Shown: positions 32,795 through 41,948, numbered from the stretch's first letter. The stretch is 64,000 nt of DNA from an uncultured Brevibacillus sp. (GCF_947502445.1 NZ_CANMZW010000012.1:1-64000); one strand, 5' to 3'. Notes: generated from the letters alone by a model not told the origin. Numbers and translations: made by a program.

Positions 32795-34267
32795 GTGAGA
32801 CAAATGAAAACTCCTTTGTTTAGCGGGTTGTTGGAGCACGCCAACCGGAACCCGATTCAATTTCACATTCCGGGCCATAAGAAGGGTATGGGCATGCATC
32901 CGGCATTTCGCGAGTTTATCGGGGAAAACGCTCTCTCGATAGACCTCATTAACATTGCCCCACTGGATGACCTGCATCACCCCAAGGCGATGATCAAGGA
33001 AGCCCAAGTTTTAGCCGCCGAGGCTTTCGGCGCTGACCATACATTTTTTTCCGTGCAAGGGACGAGCGGTGCCATCATGACAATGATTATGGCAACCTGC
33101 AGCCCTGGCGATAAAATTATCGTACCACGCAACGTGCATAAATCTATCATGTCCGCAATTATTTTTGCAGGTGCTGTTCCTATTTTTATCCACCCAGCGA
33201 TGGACGAGCGCCTGGGCATCTCTCATGGAATTACAGTGAAAGCCGTGCAAAAAGCACTAGAAGCTCATCCTGATGCCGCTGCTCTTTTAGTGATCAATCC
33301 GACTTATTTCGGGATCGCAGGAGACCTTCGTGAGATTGTTCGTACAGCACATAACTATGAGGTTCCCGTTTTGGTGGATGAAGCTCACGGTGTTCACATT
33401 CATTTTCATGAGGAGTTGCCTATCTCCGCGATGCAAGCAGGCGCAGACATGGCAGCAACCAGCGTACACAAGCTTGGTGGCTCCCTGACGCAAACCTCGA
33501 TTTTGAACGTACGTGAAGGTTTAGTGGATGTCGATCGTGTAAAAACTGTGATGAGCATGCTGACTACGACTTCAACTTCCTACATCTTCCTGGCATCATT
33601 GGATATGGCACGCCAGCATTTAGCGCTGAACGGACATCTACTCGCGCAGCAAGCCATGCAGCTGGCGAACAAGGCACGGGACATGATCAATGAGATTCCG
33701 CGCATTCATTGTGTTGGCAAAGAAATTTTGGGAACACCTGCTACATTTGCGATGGACCCGACCAAACTTTTGATTCATGTCCGCGATCTTGGCATTACCG
33801 GATGGGAAGTCGAAAATTGGCTTCGCGATAAGTACAATATCGAAGTGGAAATGAGCGACCTTTATAATGTCCTCTGCTTCATCACAGCGGGCGACACTGA
33901 AGAGTCCATCAGAACCTTGGTCAATGCGCTGCGTGAGCTGTCCGTTGAATTTGCCCATGCACAAGCAGAAGACAAACCAACCATTTCACTGCCAAACATC
34001 CCGATGCTCTCCACGACACCACGTAATGCTTTTTATTCGGAGACAGAAACGATTCCTCTCGTGGAAGCAGCAGGACGAGTCATTACGGAATTTATCATGG
34101 TCTACCCCCCAGGAATCCCGATCTTTTTGCCTGGTGAAGTCATTACAGAAGAAAACATTGCCTACATTCTCGAAAACATTCGAGTCGGCTTGCCAGTCCA
34201 AGGTCCTGAGGATGAGACATTAAAAACGATCAAAGTAGTAAAAAGACAAACTGCCATTTCTGGATAA
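32795..34267 (+). CDS. speA: Arginine decarboxylase (Orn/Lys/Arg decarboxylase family)
   Basis: A 490-residue PLP enzyme, the same length as B. subtilis SpeA. Motifs: FHIPGHKKG, FFSVQGTSGAIMTMI, VLVDEAHGVHIHFHE and the PLP lysine in ATSVHKLGGSLTQTS, then YPPGIPIFLPGE. It would make agmatine from arginine as first step to putrescine and, with speD, spermidine. Lysine decarboxylase paralogues share these motifs, so the substrate is inferred. The start is a GTG at 32795 or an ATG three codons later. Confidence 0.85.
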   Translation: MRQMKTPLFSGLLEHANRNPIQFHIPGHKKGMGMHPAFREFIGENALSIDLINIAPLDDLHHPKAMIKEAQVLAAEAFGADHTFFSVQGTSGAIMTMIMATCSPGDKIIVPRNVHKSIMSAIIFAGAVPIFIHPAMDERLGISHGITVKAVQKALEAHPDAAALLVINPTYFGIAGDLREIVRTAHNYEVPVLVDEAHGVHIHFHEELPISAMQAGADMAATSVHKLGGSLTQTSILNVREGLVDVDRVKTVMSMLTTTSTSYIFLASLDMARQHLALNGHLLAQQAMQLANKARDMINEIPRIHCVGKEILGTPATFAMDPTKLLIHVRDLGITGWEVENWLRDKYNIEVEMSDLYNVLCFITAGDTEESIRTLVNALRELSVEFAHAQAEDKPTISLPNIPMLSTTPRNAFYSETETIPLVEAAGRVITEFIMVYPPGIPIFLPGEVITEENIAYILENIRVGLPVQGPEDETLKTIKVVKRQTAISG

Positions 34268-34282
34268 TTCAATGGGAAACAA

Positions 34283-34326
34283 AAGAAAGCTGCTGCCTCC
34301 TCATACGAGACAGCAGCTTTCTTATT
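34283..34326 (+). terminator. Terminator of speA
   Basis: AAGAAAGCTGCTG/CAGCAGCTTTCTT, 13-bp stem, 16 bases after the stop. Confidence 0.85.
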
Positions 34327-34462
34327 TATTCGGATGCATCCCCTACCGGCATTCCTTTGGTGAAGCTATTCGTTGAAACGGGGTCGTATTTCCACACATA
34401 GACCTCGATAGATGTTTCATATAAGATGGAATTTAGGAAATAATAGGAAGGGTGCTAACGTT

Positions 34463-36430
34463 ATGCCAGATTGGTCGTACCAAACGTTATTTCGACCACT
34501 TCTCTTTCTCTTGCCCGCCAAACAGGCACGCAGCCTGACACTGTCCGCCATCGGCATGTTAGGCAAAATTCCTGGCGGTTCGCTCATCATCGAAATCATG
34601 GGTCATATGAAGCCTCCTGCTTCGTTGTCTCGTCCGCTTGCTACGCTTTCGCTAACTAGCCCTGTAGGACTGGGGGCTGGCTTGGATACAGATTTGAAAG
34701 CAACAGAGGCACTCTCCCGCTTTGGCTTTGGCTACATCGAAATAGGCCCTGTCACGCTCCAGCCCCGCTCAGATTCTGAAGTGGTATGGCGAGATCCAGT
34801 CAGTCAAGCGATTTATTATTCCGAAGCTGTGGCCAATCCCGGAATGGACAAGTACGTGGAGCGATTACAGAATATGCGGCAGCTCGATGTTCCTATTGGA
34901 GCCAGACTCGGCTTCCCCCGCTTTGCAAATGTCCAGGATACTACAGCCGAACGTACTGAATTGATTGAGCGACTGGAGCCTTACTGCTCTTTTTTTACAC
35001 TCGATACGTTTTCACACGAAAGTCATCCTTACGAGGACCTTGACGGCTGGCACCAGCATCTTGCAACTTTGAGAGGAGTGACCGATCATCCCATTCTGCT
35101 TGTCATTCCACCTGACTTGCCTGAACAAGAAGCGTTAGGACTACTTACCGTAGCACATACAGCTGGCTTGGACGGTCTCGTCATAGCAGGTGGCATCAAA
35201 CATCAGATCGAGCGCGTGCATCAAGAAACTACTCGCCTGACAGGTGCCCCATCTTTTGAAGATGCCCTACAAATGTGCAGAATAATACGGTCCAAATGGC
35301 CAGATGCCATGATCATAGGTTCAGGAGGTATACAACAGCCTGCAGATGCCCTCGCCTTTTTAGACGCAGGTGCAAATTTTGTTCAATTGCATAGCGGATT
35401 GGTTTATTCCGGTCCCGGCTTACCGAAACGAATTAACGAGGCGATTTGGCAAGCAAGCTGTGCCCAGACAACTCCTGATTGGATGTCTTCTGTCCTTCCC
35501 ACTCGCACAAAGCGCTTGCTCTTCCCTGCCTGGGTTTGGGGGATTTTACTCGGAATCGGCATGCTGATTGGAGGCGGGCTGGCCTGGTGGATTGCTGCAA
35601 CCAGCGTGATGCTGCCTTATGACGAACGATTTTTAGGGGCACGCGCCACAGAACTAGAACTGGTAAACGCCCAGCTCCTTTCATTTATGTCTCACGATCG
35701 GATCAGCCTTGCTGGCACTATGCTCTCCATCGGCGTAATTTACTTCCAGCTGTCACATCACGGATTGAAACATGGTCTGCATTGGGCGCGCACTGTTATA
35801 CGCGCTTCCGGAGCAGTCGGCTTTGCCAGCTTCTTTTTGTTTGTTGGCTATGGTTACTTTGATTACATGCATGCTATTTTGGCTCTATTGCTATTTCCAC
35901 TATTTCTGCTGGCGATACGTGAGCCCGCAAACAATCAGCTTCTCCCTCTCCCCATTGATCTGACCAATAATCGCGACTGGAAAAATGCCTTATGGGGTCA
36001 GCTCCTTTTTGTCATTATTGGATGTGGGTTAACTGGTGCCGGCATCATCATATCAATTATTGGCGTGACAGGCGTGTTTGTCCCGTCAGATCTGGTCTTC
36101 CTCTGTGCTTCTGCTGAAGCGTTGGAAGCCTATAATGAACGCTTGATTCCGCTGATCGCCCATGATCGGGCGGGATTTGGCGGTGCACTCGTATCTGATG
36201 GCATTGCTGTCCTTCTGATTAGCCTCTGGGGCTTTCGACGAGGAGCGAGCTGGGTATGGTGGACATTGCTGCTCGCTGGGATTCCTGGGTTTGTGTCCGG
36301 GATCGGTATTCATTTTGCTGTTGGATATGTAGATTTTCTGCATTTGTTTCCTGCTTATGTCGCAGCTTTGCTGTTTTGGATCGGCTTGGTGCTGGCGCGG
36401 CCATATCTGGTCGAAAAGAGTAATGGCTAG
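34463..36430 (+). CDS. Dihydroorotate-dehydrogenase-like domain fused to a duplicated membrane domain
   Basis: Residues 1-360 of this 655-residue protein follow the class 2 dihydroorotate dehydrogenase pattern: VGLGAGLDTDLKATEALSRF, GFGYIEIGPVTLQPR, NPGMDKYVERL, IIGSGGI near 295, then FVQLHSGLVYSGPGL. Several usual active-site residues are changed: the Lys of LVKIAPDL is missing (LLVIPPDL), the VTNTT block reads VIAGGI, and the SSPNT segment reads DTFSHES. From residue 370 come about eight membrane helices arranged as two repeats, each with LPYDE or VPSDL, an Ala-Glu-Leu-rich loop, SHDRISLAG or AHDRAGFGG and a GYxDxxH motif. Start: AGGAAGGGTG before the ATG. Confidence 0.8.
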   Translation: MPDWSYQTLFRPLLFLLPAKQARSLTLSAIGMLGKIPGGSLIIEIMGHMKPPASLSRPLATLSLTSPVGLGAGLDTDLKATEALSRFGFGYIEIGPVTLQPRSDSEVVWRDPVSQAIYYSEAVANPGMDKYVERLQNMRQLDVPIGARLGFPRFANVQDTTAERTELIERLEPYCSFFTLDTFSHESHPYEDLDGWHQHLATLRGVTDHPILLVIPPDLPEQEALGLLTVAHTAGLDGLVIAGGIKHQIERVHQETTRLTGAPSFEDALQMCRIIRSKWPDAMIIGSGGIQQPADALAFLDAGANFVQLHSGLVYSGPGLPKRINEAIWQASCAQTTPDWMSSVLPTRTKRLLFPAWVWGILLGIGMLIGGGLAWWIAATSVMLPYDERFLGARATELELVNAQLLSFMSHDRISLAGTMLSIGVIYFQLSHHGLKHGLHWARTVIRASGAVGFASFFLFVGYGYFDYMHAILALLLFPLFLLAIREPANNQLLPLPIDLTNNRDWKNALWGQLLFVIIGCGLTGAGIIISIIGVTGVFVPSDLVFLCASAEALEAYNERLIPLIAHDRAGFGGALVSDGIAVLLISLWGFRRGASWVWWTLLLAGIPGFVSGIGIHFAVGYVDFLHLFPAYVAALLFWIGLVLARPYLVEKSNG

Positions 36431-36460
36431 GCAGGCGAGTTACATCGTTTGAAGGAGATA

Positions 36461-36508
36461 AAAAAACCAGGCAGATAGGATGCAAGAGAGTCCTACTGCC
36501 TGGTTTTG
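36461..36508. terminator. Bidirectional terminator
   Basis: AAAACCAGGCAG/CTGCCTGGTTTT with an inner TAGGA/TCCTA stem, between converging genes. Confidence 0.88.
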
Positions 36509-36509
36509 C

Positions 36510-38636
36510 TTATTCGTAAATGCGAATCAAAATATCTTCGAGGTCATCGCTGGTGAGTAGATCAATGAATCGGTCGAGGTCATCGATTGCATCCTCGACG
36601 GAAAGCTTAACCTGATCTTTGGTATTTGCGAAGAACACGAATACAAATTTGTCAGGAGCGGTGCTTTTCATTTTTGCTTTGTAAGTTCCATCTGCTAAAA
36701 GGTCAACTAGAACGTATTGTTTGTAATCACCTGGTTCTGGCTCAGGACCTGGTCCACCGTTATCATCGTCATCATCTTGTGGCGAACTAATAGCCATTGT
36801 ATAGACAGCTGGCGTTTTATCTCTGGTATCGATCCAAACAATGCGGTTACCACCGATGCGAGGTTCAGTTACCTCTGCTTTACTGCTCCAGGAAAGATCA
36901 ACGAACGATCCATCTTCCGCATCGAATAGTTCATAATAATAATCTTTGGCATTTGGCGATAGGCGATTATCTTTGAAGAACACCATGTTTCTGGAGGCCT
37001 GTGGATTCATTTGGTCACGGTCAGTATAGCGCAGCAGCTCAGTAGTTCTTTCACGGCTGATGTTGTAAGAGAACAAATCCCAGGAATTGTTTTTATATTC
37101 ACTCCAGACAACAAAGTTGTCACCGAGTGCTGCCTCTTCCACTTGCACGTTTTTGACGATTTCTGTTTCTCTTCCTCTGTCGATGTCATACAAAGTGACT
37201 GTCGCTTTTCTTGAGCTTTGCTCAATTACCCAGGTAGCATAGTCTCCGTAGATATCGATGCTCAATGGCTCGCCTTTTACCGTAGCGACACTTTGATGTG
37301 TGCCTGTTTTGAGGTCTGTGATCATAAGCTCCGGACGACGTCCCTCATTCATCCACAACAACCGGCTGCCATCAATTTTATAAATTTCATCACTTGGCTC
37401 TTGTTTCTCGTCCTTATCCGTGAGCTGCGTTTCTTTGCCGCGTTGGATGTCATAGGAAACGAGCGCTTTTTTGCTGTAATCGTACCAAACGACATAGCGA
37501 TTACTCACTACAGGGTGGTTTGGATCAGCATTCGTTTTACTAATGATCTGGCTTGTCTTGTTTTTTGTATCATACAAAACAACAGCGTCACTTCGTCTTG
37601 ATTCGGATAAGTAGACAACATAGCGATCGCTTCCATCAGGCTGTGACGGCTCGCCCACTACTGACCCCAATGATATGGACTCTTTTTCTTTGGTATCGTA
37701 GAGGTTTAGCTGCAATACTTTGTCGCTATTTCTCTTTGCATACAGGACATAGTTGCCATATGTACGCGGTGGATTTCCTATGAAAATATAAGTATCGATC
37801 TGTCTGGCTGAAGATTTGCCAAGCTCTGCGCTTCTCAAATCGCCGTCTTCTACGTATACATACTTGTCTTTATAAATATGTACGTAATTTTTATCAGCAG
37901 ACCCATCCGTTACCTTCTTGTTTTTACCTGTTGTAATGTCGTATTCATAAATCTGGGTGTTTTCGCCTGCCTCATTTTCATACAGAATCGTATCGGAATA
38001 CACGCTTGGACGCAACTGGTTTCCACGCAGGGTCACTGCTGCTGTTTCTTCTTTTGTATCGATGTCATAGTAGTAGATGTCGGCATTCCCATCCCGACTG
38101 TCTTCCCATGCAATGTAGTTTTCACTAACTGTAGGGCGAATGGCTTTCCCACTTGTTGTTACTTTTTCTTCTTCACCGGAATCAATATCGTACAGGTAAA
38201 TGTCTGTACCCTTGCTCGTTTTGTTCGACCAGACGACATGATTATCGTCAATCTCTACATTCAAAATGGTGCCTGAAGTATTGCTGATGCTCGTCTCTTT
38301 TCCCTTGGAGATATCGTAAAGAGTTACTGCTGAATCTTCATTGATCCACACCACATAATCTCCATCAACTCTCGGGCTTGTCTTTGTAGAGTTTTTGTTT
38401 CCAATCTTGGTCTCCTTATTTTTTTCCAGGTCGTATAGGGTAACCGTATTTTCGCCATCATTGATCCATACTGCATAATCCTCTGCAATGTCGAAACCGG
38501 CTTGAGAGATTTCAGGTTGGCTTTGGTTAAGCTTTACTTCTTCGCCAATACTCTCTGCAAATGCCGGAGTCCCGCCCCACAGAGAGGTGACCAATACTGC
38601 CGAGGCCAACCAACCCTGGATCGGTTTTCGCTTCAT
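36510..38636 (-). CDS. Secreted beta-propeller-repeat protein
   Basis: A 708-residue exported protein: signal peptide to about residue 28 (ending TPAFAES), then some twelve repeats of 40-50 residues with the pattern YVVW(I)N...LYDI..GKET.I, as in TolB/YncE-type propellers. An acidic and Gly/Pro-rich linker (DDDDDNGGPGPEPEPG) leads to a C-terminal domain of about 75 residues. Likely cell-surface or secreted; ligand unknown. Codon use is like its neighbours. Its relative size suggests two six- or seven-bladed propellers. Confidence 0.75.
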   Translation of the reverse strand: MKRKPIQGWLASAVLVTSLWGGTPAFAESIGEEVKLNQSQPEISQAGFDIAEDYAVWINDGENTVTLYDLEKNKETKIGNKNSTKTSPRVDGDYVVWINEDSAVTLYDISKGKETSISNTSGTILNVEIDDNHVVWSNKTSKGTDIYLYDIDSGEEEKVTTSGKAIRPTVSENYIAWEDSRDGNADIYYYDIDTKEETAAVTLRGNQLRPSVYSDTILYENEAGENTQIYEYDITTGKNKKVTDGSADKNYVHIYKDKYVYVEDGDLRSAELGKSSARQIDTYIFIGNPPRTYGNYVLYAKRNSDKVLQLNLYDTKEKESISLGSVVGEPSQPDGSDRYVVYLSESRRSDAVVLYDTKNKTSQIISKTNADPNHPVVSNRYVVWYDYSKKALVSYDIQRGKETQLTDKDEKQEPSDEIYKIDGSRLLWMNEGRRPELMITDLKTGTHQSVATVKGEPLSIDIYGDYATWVIEQSSRKATVTLYDIDRGRETEIVKNVQVEEAALGDNFVVWSEYKNNSWDLFSYNISRERTTELLRYTDRDQMNPQASRNMVFFKDNRLSPNAKDYYYELFDAEDGSFVDLSWSSKAEVTEPRIGGNRIVWIDTRDKTPAVYTMAISSPQDDDDDNGGPGPEPEPGDYKQYVLVDLLADGTYKAKMKSTAPDKFVFVFFANTKDQVKLSVEDAIDDLDRFIDLLTSDDLEDILIRIYE

Positions 38637-38706
38637 GAAACAATTCCTCCTTTTGCAACAATTTTAAACATACAGCTCTATTATCTACGATGAAGAAAAG
38701 GTTGTC

Positions 38707-38735
38707 AAAAAAAACAGGCCCAAAAGCTGGGCCTG
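38707..38735 (-). terminator. Terminator of the SR1P transcript
   Basis: Minus-strand CAGGCCCA/TGGGCCTG with a 5-base loop and T8. Confidence 0.9.
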
Positions 38736-38748
38736 ATATCTTTGCAAC

Positions 38749-38874
38749 CTATTCTTTTTCCTGTTTTTCATGGGGGCGACACTCACAGCTGCAAACAGCA
38801 TAAAGCGTTTTCACCTGATTACATTCAAAATGTTCGATAATCGTTCCACAAGATTGGCACACGATAGTTCCCAT
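38749..38874 (-). CDS. SR1P-family GapA-binding small protein
   Basis: A 41-residue protein starting MGTIVCQSCGTIIEHFE and holding a CxxC zinc-knuckle-like pair plus a CSCEC cluster. The first part is nearly that of the B. subtilis SR1P peptide (about 39 residues), which is encoded on the dual-function RNA SR1 and binds the glyceraldehyde-3-phosphate dehydrogenase GapA. The SD is GGAGGG. The short transcript, with its own promoter and a strong terminator, is about 200 bases, the size expected for SR1. Whether it also base-pairs with ahrC mRNA cannot be told from here. Confidence 0.85.
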   Translation of the reverse strand: MGTIVCQSCGTIIEHFECNQVKTLYAVCSCECRPHEKQEKE

Positions 38875-38948
38875 TTATGTTCCCTCCGCATCCACTCGCC
38901 TAAAGAAGTGTGTGATGGTCATATTCTCGGTAATGTGATGTTATATAC

Positions 38949-38978
38949 ATATTAATATGACACACTATTGGGAGTCAA
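38949..38978 (-). promoter_or_regulatory. Sigma-A promoter of the SR1P transcript
   Basis: Minus-strand TTGACT (38978-38973), 18 bases, TAATAT (38954-38949). Near it, GTGTGTCATATT and a downstream partial inverted copy may be an operator; in B. subtilis the SR1 promoter is repressed by CcpN and CcpA. Confidence 0.65.
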
Positions 38979-39020
38979 TACGGTAATTTTACTCATTGTT
39001 TATTAATTAGTATGTCACAT

Positions 39021-39812
39021 TCAGTCCTTTTCACCCATCCAAGCTCCTATCTGGTGCAGGACTTGATCGCGTTCCGGCTCATTCAAAATCTCATGGCGCA
39101 AGCCCGGAAAACGCTGGAACGTGACATGGCTGCCCATTTCAGCCGCGAATCGCTCGACAGCATCTGCGTCGATTATCGTATCGTCTCCCGCCTGCAAGAT
39201 CAGAACAGGAATGTCCAGCCTCCCTCTCTCTTCCCAAGCATGTGCCATCGCTCGCTCCAGCTCCTGAAACCATCTGACGCTTACCTTTGGATAATTGAGG
39301 GGGTCACTTTTATAGGCTGCTTGCACCATGTGATCTCGCGAAACCATCTCTGGAGTAATACCATTTGGAATGGCTAAGGTCGGCCACACGCGATCTAACC
39401 AGCGTGCCACCTGCGCTTTCCACTCTGGCACAACGAGCCTTAGCTGCATGCATGGCGAGGTTAAAATCAGCCCAGCCAGTTCCTGCCGGCGTTCAAAAAC
39501 CTGGACAAACCTCGCAGCGATCAGCCCTCCCAGACTGTGTCCCATTATAAACACTGGATGCACTCCTTTTGCTTCCTCCAGCGCTTCTTTTGTCCAGATA
39601 CGAACGGTTTCTATGTACTGTGAAAAAGAATCAATATGACCTCTGGGTCCTGTGGCACGCCCCCACCCAGGCAAATCTCCTGAATAAACCGTCCATCCCT
39701 GTTGAGTAAGATATTTTGCCACATGCTCATATCTTCCGTGATGTTCTCCAGTTCCATGGATGAGTACAACAGAGCCTCTTTGGTTTTGGGCAGGCCATTT
39801 ATGTTTGAACAT
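39021..39812 (-). CDS. Alpha/beta hydrolase, monoglyceride lipase/lysophospholipase type
   Basis: A 263-residue serine hydrolase (Hydrolase_4 type). HGTGEHHGRY forms the oxyanion side, the nucleophile is in GHSLGG, the acid is likely Asp in AGDDTIID and the base His in LRHEILNE. Similar in length and layout to YtpA of B. subtilis, which makes the lysophospholipid antibiotic bacilysocin, but the substrate cannot be fixed by sequence. No signal peptide. Confidence 0.85.
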   Translation of the reverse strand: MFKHKWPAQNQRGSVVLIHGTGEHHGRYEHVAKYLTQQGWTVYSGDLPGWGRATGPRGHIDSFSQYIETVRIWTKEALEEAKGVHPVFIMGHSLGGLIAARFVQVFERRQELAGLILTSPCMQLRLVVPEWKAQVARWLDRVWPTLAIPNGITPEMVSRDHMVQAAYKSDPLNYPKVSVRWFQELERAMAHAWEERGRLDIPVLILQAGDDTIIDADAVERFAAEMGSHVTFQRFPGLRHEILNEPERDQVLHQIGAWMGEKD

Positions 39813-39856
39813 GCTAATCTCTCCCTCTTACGCGTAAAGCACGTATCCACATACTG

Positions 39857-39886
39857 AAAAACGAGCAGAAGAAATCTTCTGCTCGC
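39857..39886 (-). terminator. Terminator of the DUF3055-like gene
   Basis: Minus-strand GAGCAGAAGA/TCTTCTGCTC with a 2-base centre and T5. Confidence 0.7.
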
Positions 39887-39889
39887 TGT

Positions 39890-40189
39890 TTAATACTGAT
39901 TTTCTTCTAATGACAAGCTCGGTAAATGCTCTTGGAAGAAGCTAGCGAGGGCCTCCGCTTCACTTTCTGAGTTCAGGCGGAATATCTTTTTCAGATATCC
40001 AGGATTAATAGCGTCCTCTGAACTGAGAAGGGTTGATTGCCCTGTCTGCATACAGATCACCAACGGCTTTCCATAAAACTTGTGCGTAAATACAATTCCA
40101 AAGTCGTGGCGAGTGCCCTCCGATACAAATCCGAGAAAACGTACATTTGCGTTCTCCGAAACGTCATATAAGTGGTCGTAATGCTCCAT
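39890..40189 (-). CDS. Small conserved protein, DUF3055-like
   Basis: A 99-residue soluble protein (EHYDHLYDVSENANVRFLGF, DFGIVFTHKFYGKPLVICMQ). It resembles the Firmicute DUF3055 family by memory; function unknown. The ATG at 40189 follows GAGGAGGGA. Confidence 0.65.
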   Translation of the reverse strand: MEHYDHLYDVSENANVRFLGFVSEGTRHDFGIVFTHKFYGKPLVICMQTGQSTLLSSEDAINPGYLKKIFRLNSESEAEALASFFQEHLPSLSLEENQY

Positions 40190-40296
40190 CAGCAATCCCT
40201 CCTCGTCTTGAATTAGGCACCGAATACTTTTTGAGTAAATATTCGGAGTATTAATAAGTATACGCGAAAACCCATGTTTTTGCTACCCTTCACATT

Positions 40297-40821
40297 TTAA
40301 CTTATCAAATGTCTGGGGTTTAGAACCCGGTCCTCGCCTTCTTGAATCCATCTCACTTTTTCTGCTCCGTGCAACGATTGAGCAACAAACGAGAGACACT
40401 CAAAGAACAGTTCAACCACTGCTGTACTGTAGCGTTCCTCCATTTTCTCCAAGGCATACGTCAAACGAAAAATATCCGGAACACTCCGACGGCTTGCCTC
40501 AAGAACCTCCTTACCTTTTTGAGTTGGATACACATGTACTACACGTCCATCCAGCTCCGATTTTTCGATCGTCACCATCCCTTTCTCCATCAATTTTTTA
40601 ATATGAATGACGATAGATGAGGGGTGCCAAAAGGTCCAGTCCGCAATTTGAGTCACGCGTACACCTTCATAGCAATAGATGATCCAGAGAATATTTAGCT
40701 GAACAGAGGAATCCAACTCAGCTTCCTTCGCTGCTTTCTCCCAGTCTTCTTTGTTCACAACATCAATGGCGCGCATCGTGTTCAATGCTTCGAATACGTG
40801 TCTAATTGAGGCCTCCTGCAT
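40297..40821 (-). CDS. MarR-family regulator, ScoC/Hpr-like
   Basis: A 174-residue protein with a winged helix (LNILWIIYCYEGVRVTQIAD, WHPSSIVIHIKKLMEKGMV, DGRVVHVYPTQKGKEVLE). The pattern follows MarR proteins and the ILWI-Y segment resembles ScoC (Hpr), the transition-state regulator of sporulation and protease genes in bacilli, but this protein is shorter than the usual 200 residues. The AT-rich region upstream to 40999 holds its promoter. Confidence 0.75.
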   Translation of the reverse strand: MQEASIRHVFEALNTMRAIDVVNKEDWEKAAKEAELDSSVQLNILWIIYCYEGVRVTQIADWTFWHPSSIVIHIKKLMEKGMVTIEKSELDGRVVHVYPTQKGKEVLEASRRSVPDIFRLTYALEKMEERYSTAVVELFFECLSFVAQSLHGAEKVRWIQEGEDRVLNPRHLIS

Positions 40822-40999
40822 GGGTATACTCCTCCATGATCCTTGATCTTCATTCCTCGACTATATAAATAGTAGTTATATTTTACACTTTTCAGAAAAG
40901 ACGCGCAATTACTTTTAGTGGCAAATTACCGGCATTGCCAAAGAGTGGAAGCAATGCTACACTAAACGCAGATATTTTCGGTACTGGGAGGGTGCAATT

Positions 41000-41428
41000 G
41001 TGAAACTGCAATCGGCCTACATCTATTTCGTAGAGGGCTCTACAGCCACTCATGCAAGCATTGACGACGTGAAAGCCAAGTTTACGCGATATGTGGAGAT
41101 GACCTCCAAAACAGGTCAGCAGCTTGGCTGGACTTATGCAGATGCCGCTTTTCCTTATACAGTGGAGGAACGCCCCGAAGGAAAAGACTCCTGGTTTCTG
41201 TTAAAAGGAAAAGATCCAAATATGTACAAAGCAATCATTGTAGGAGTTGGAGCTACCGAAGAGAACGGGAAGGAAAAGCATTATGTGCAAATATCTTTAC
41301 CTGAATCGGCGACTCACGGTGATAAAAACAAGGCAAACGAGTATTGTCGTTACCTGGCTCGCGACTTCAAAGCCGAGCTCCATCTGTTTAATAATCGCAT
41401 TCAGTACTTTCAACCACGCAAACCATAA
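41000..41428 (+). CDS. DUF1885-like small protein
   Basis: A 142-residue soluble protein (SAYIYFVEGSTATHASIDDV, then QQLGWTYADAAFPY). It resembles DUF1885 of bacilli; function unknown. The start is a GTG at 41000 preceded by GGGAGGGTG. Confidence 0.65.
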   Translation: MKLQSAYIYFVEGSTATHASIDDVKAKFTRYVEMTSKTGQQLGWTYADAAFPYTVEERPEGKDSWFLLKGKDPNMYKAIIVGVGATEENGKEKHYVQISLPESATHGDKNKANEYCRYLARDFKAELHLFNNRIQYFQPRKP

Positions 41429-41542
41429 ATACGCTCGTCCAAAGCAGCCGACATGCATCGGCTGTTTTTTCATGCAATACCCTTTTTGCCACTGTTCTCA
41501 TAGTAATACTAAAGTAGTAATTACAAGGAAGGTGGGGAGTTC

Positions 41543-41909
41543 ATGGAACAACAGGCTTTTTATTGATTTGGTCGCCGACTCTGCCAGACAGTCCTACCTC
41601 ACCTACCACTTGTTTCCTTCCGTTACGATCGCACAAACCCTTTCCAAGGCAGGCTACGCCACCGATCCTGAATATGCGGCCAAGCTGACCCGTATCATCG
41701 ACACATACAATCTAACACAGTATGATCAGTTTACCCCAGAGGAGCCTTCTGCTTATCCGCAGGGGAAGCTGGACCTGGGAAAAAGAGCACTGAAGGAGGG
41801 ATTAGTAACCTCCCCCGAATGACTAAGCAAGCTGGATGAACCGATGCCGGTTTGGGCCGTACTCGCTGTCGCGTTACGATTACTGGATAAGCAGCGCCAA
41901 GCCTCGTAA
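41543..41909 (+). pseudogene. Decayed glucosaminidase (endolysin-type) gene
   Basis: From an ATG at 41543 with GGAAGGTGGGG upstream, the frame starts MEQQAF and hits a stop at 41564; one base fewer in the T-run would join it to FIDLVADSARQSYLTYHLFP and on. That frame continues with PSVTIAQTL, then jumps to SKAGYATDPEYAAKL and IIDTYNLTQYDQ, both landmarks of FlgJ/LytD-type glucosaminidases which normally lie some 90 residues apart. A TGA at 41820 interrupts SPE/LSKLDEPMPVWAV and the frame ends at 41909. One frameshift, one internal deletion and one stop mark it as a remnant, possibly of a prophage endolysin. Confidence 0.75.
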
Positions 41910-41948
41910 AAAAATTTTTATCGAGGCACGCTCAAAAGGAGCGACCGC
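41909..41948 (+). repeat. Post-stop repeat, copy 3
   Basis: Right after the ancestral stop of the glucosaminidase remnant: TTTTTATCGAGGC, then AAAAGGAGCGACCGC, then ATATACGTATG. The GGAGCGACCGC block is shared with copy 4 and ATACGT with copies 1 and 2. Confidence 0.5.

Noticed and set aside
34390..34425. Fifth copy of the CTATCGAGGC repeat
   Set aside because: CATCTATCGAGGTC appears on the minus strand, but it follows no stop codon and lacks the second block of the repeat.
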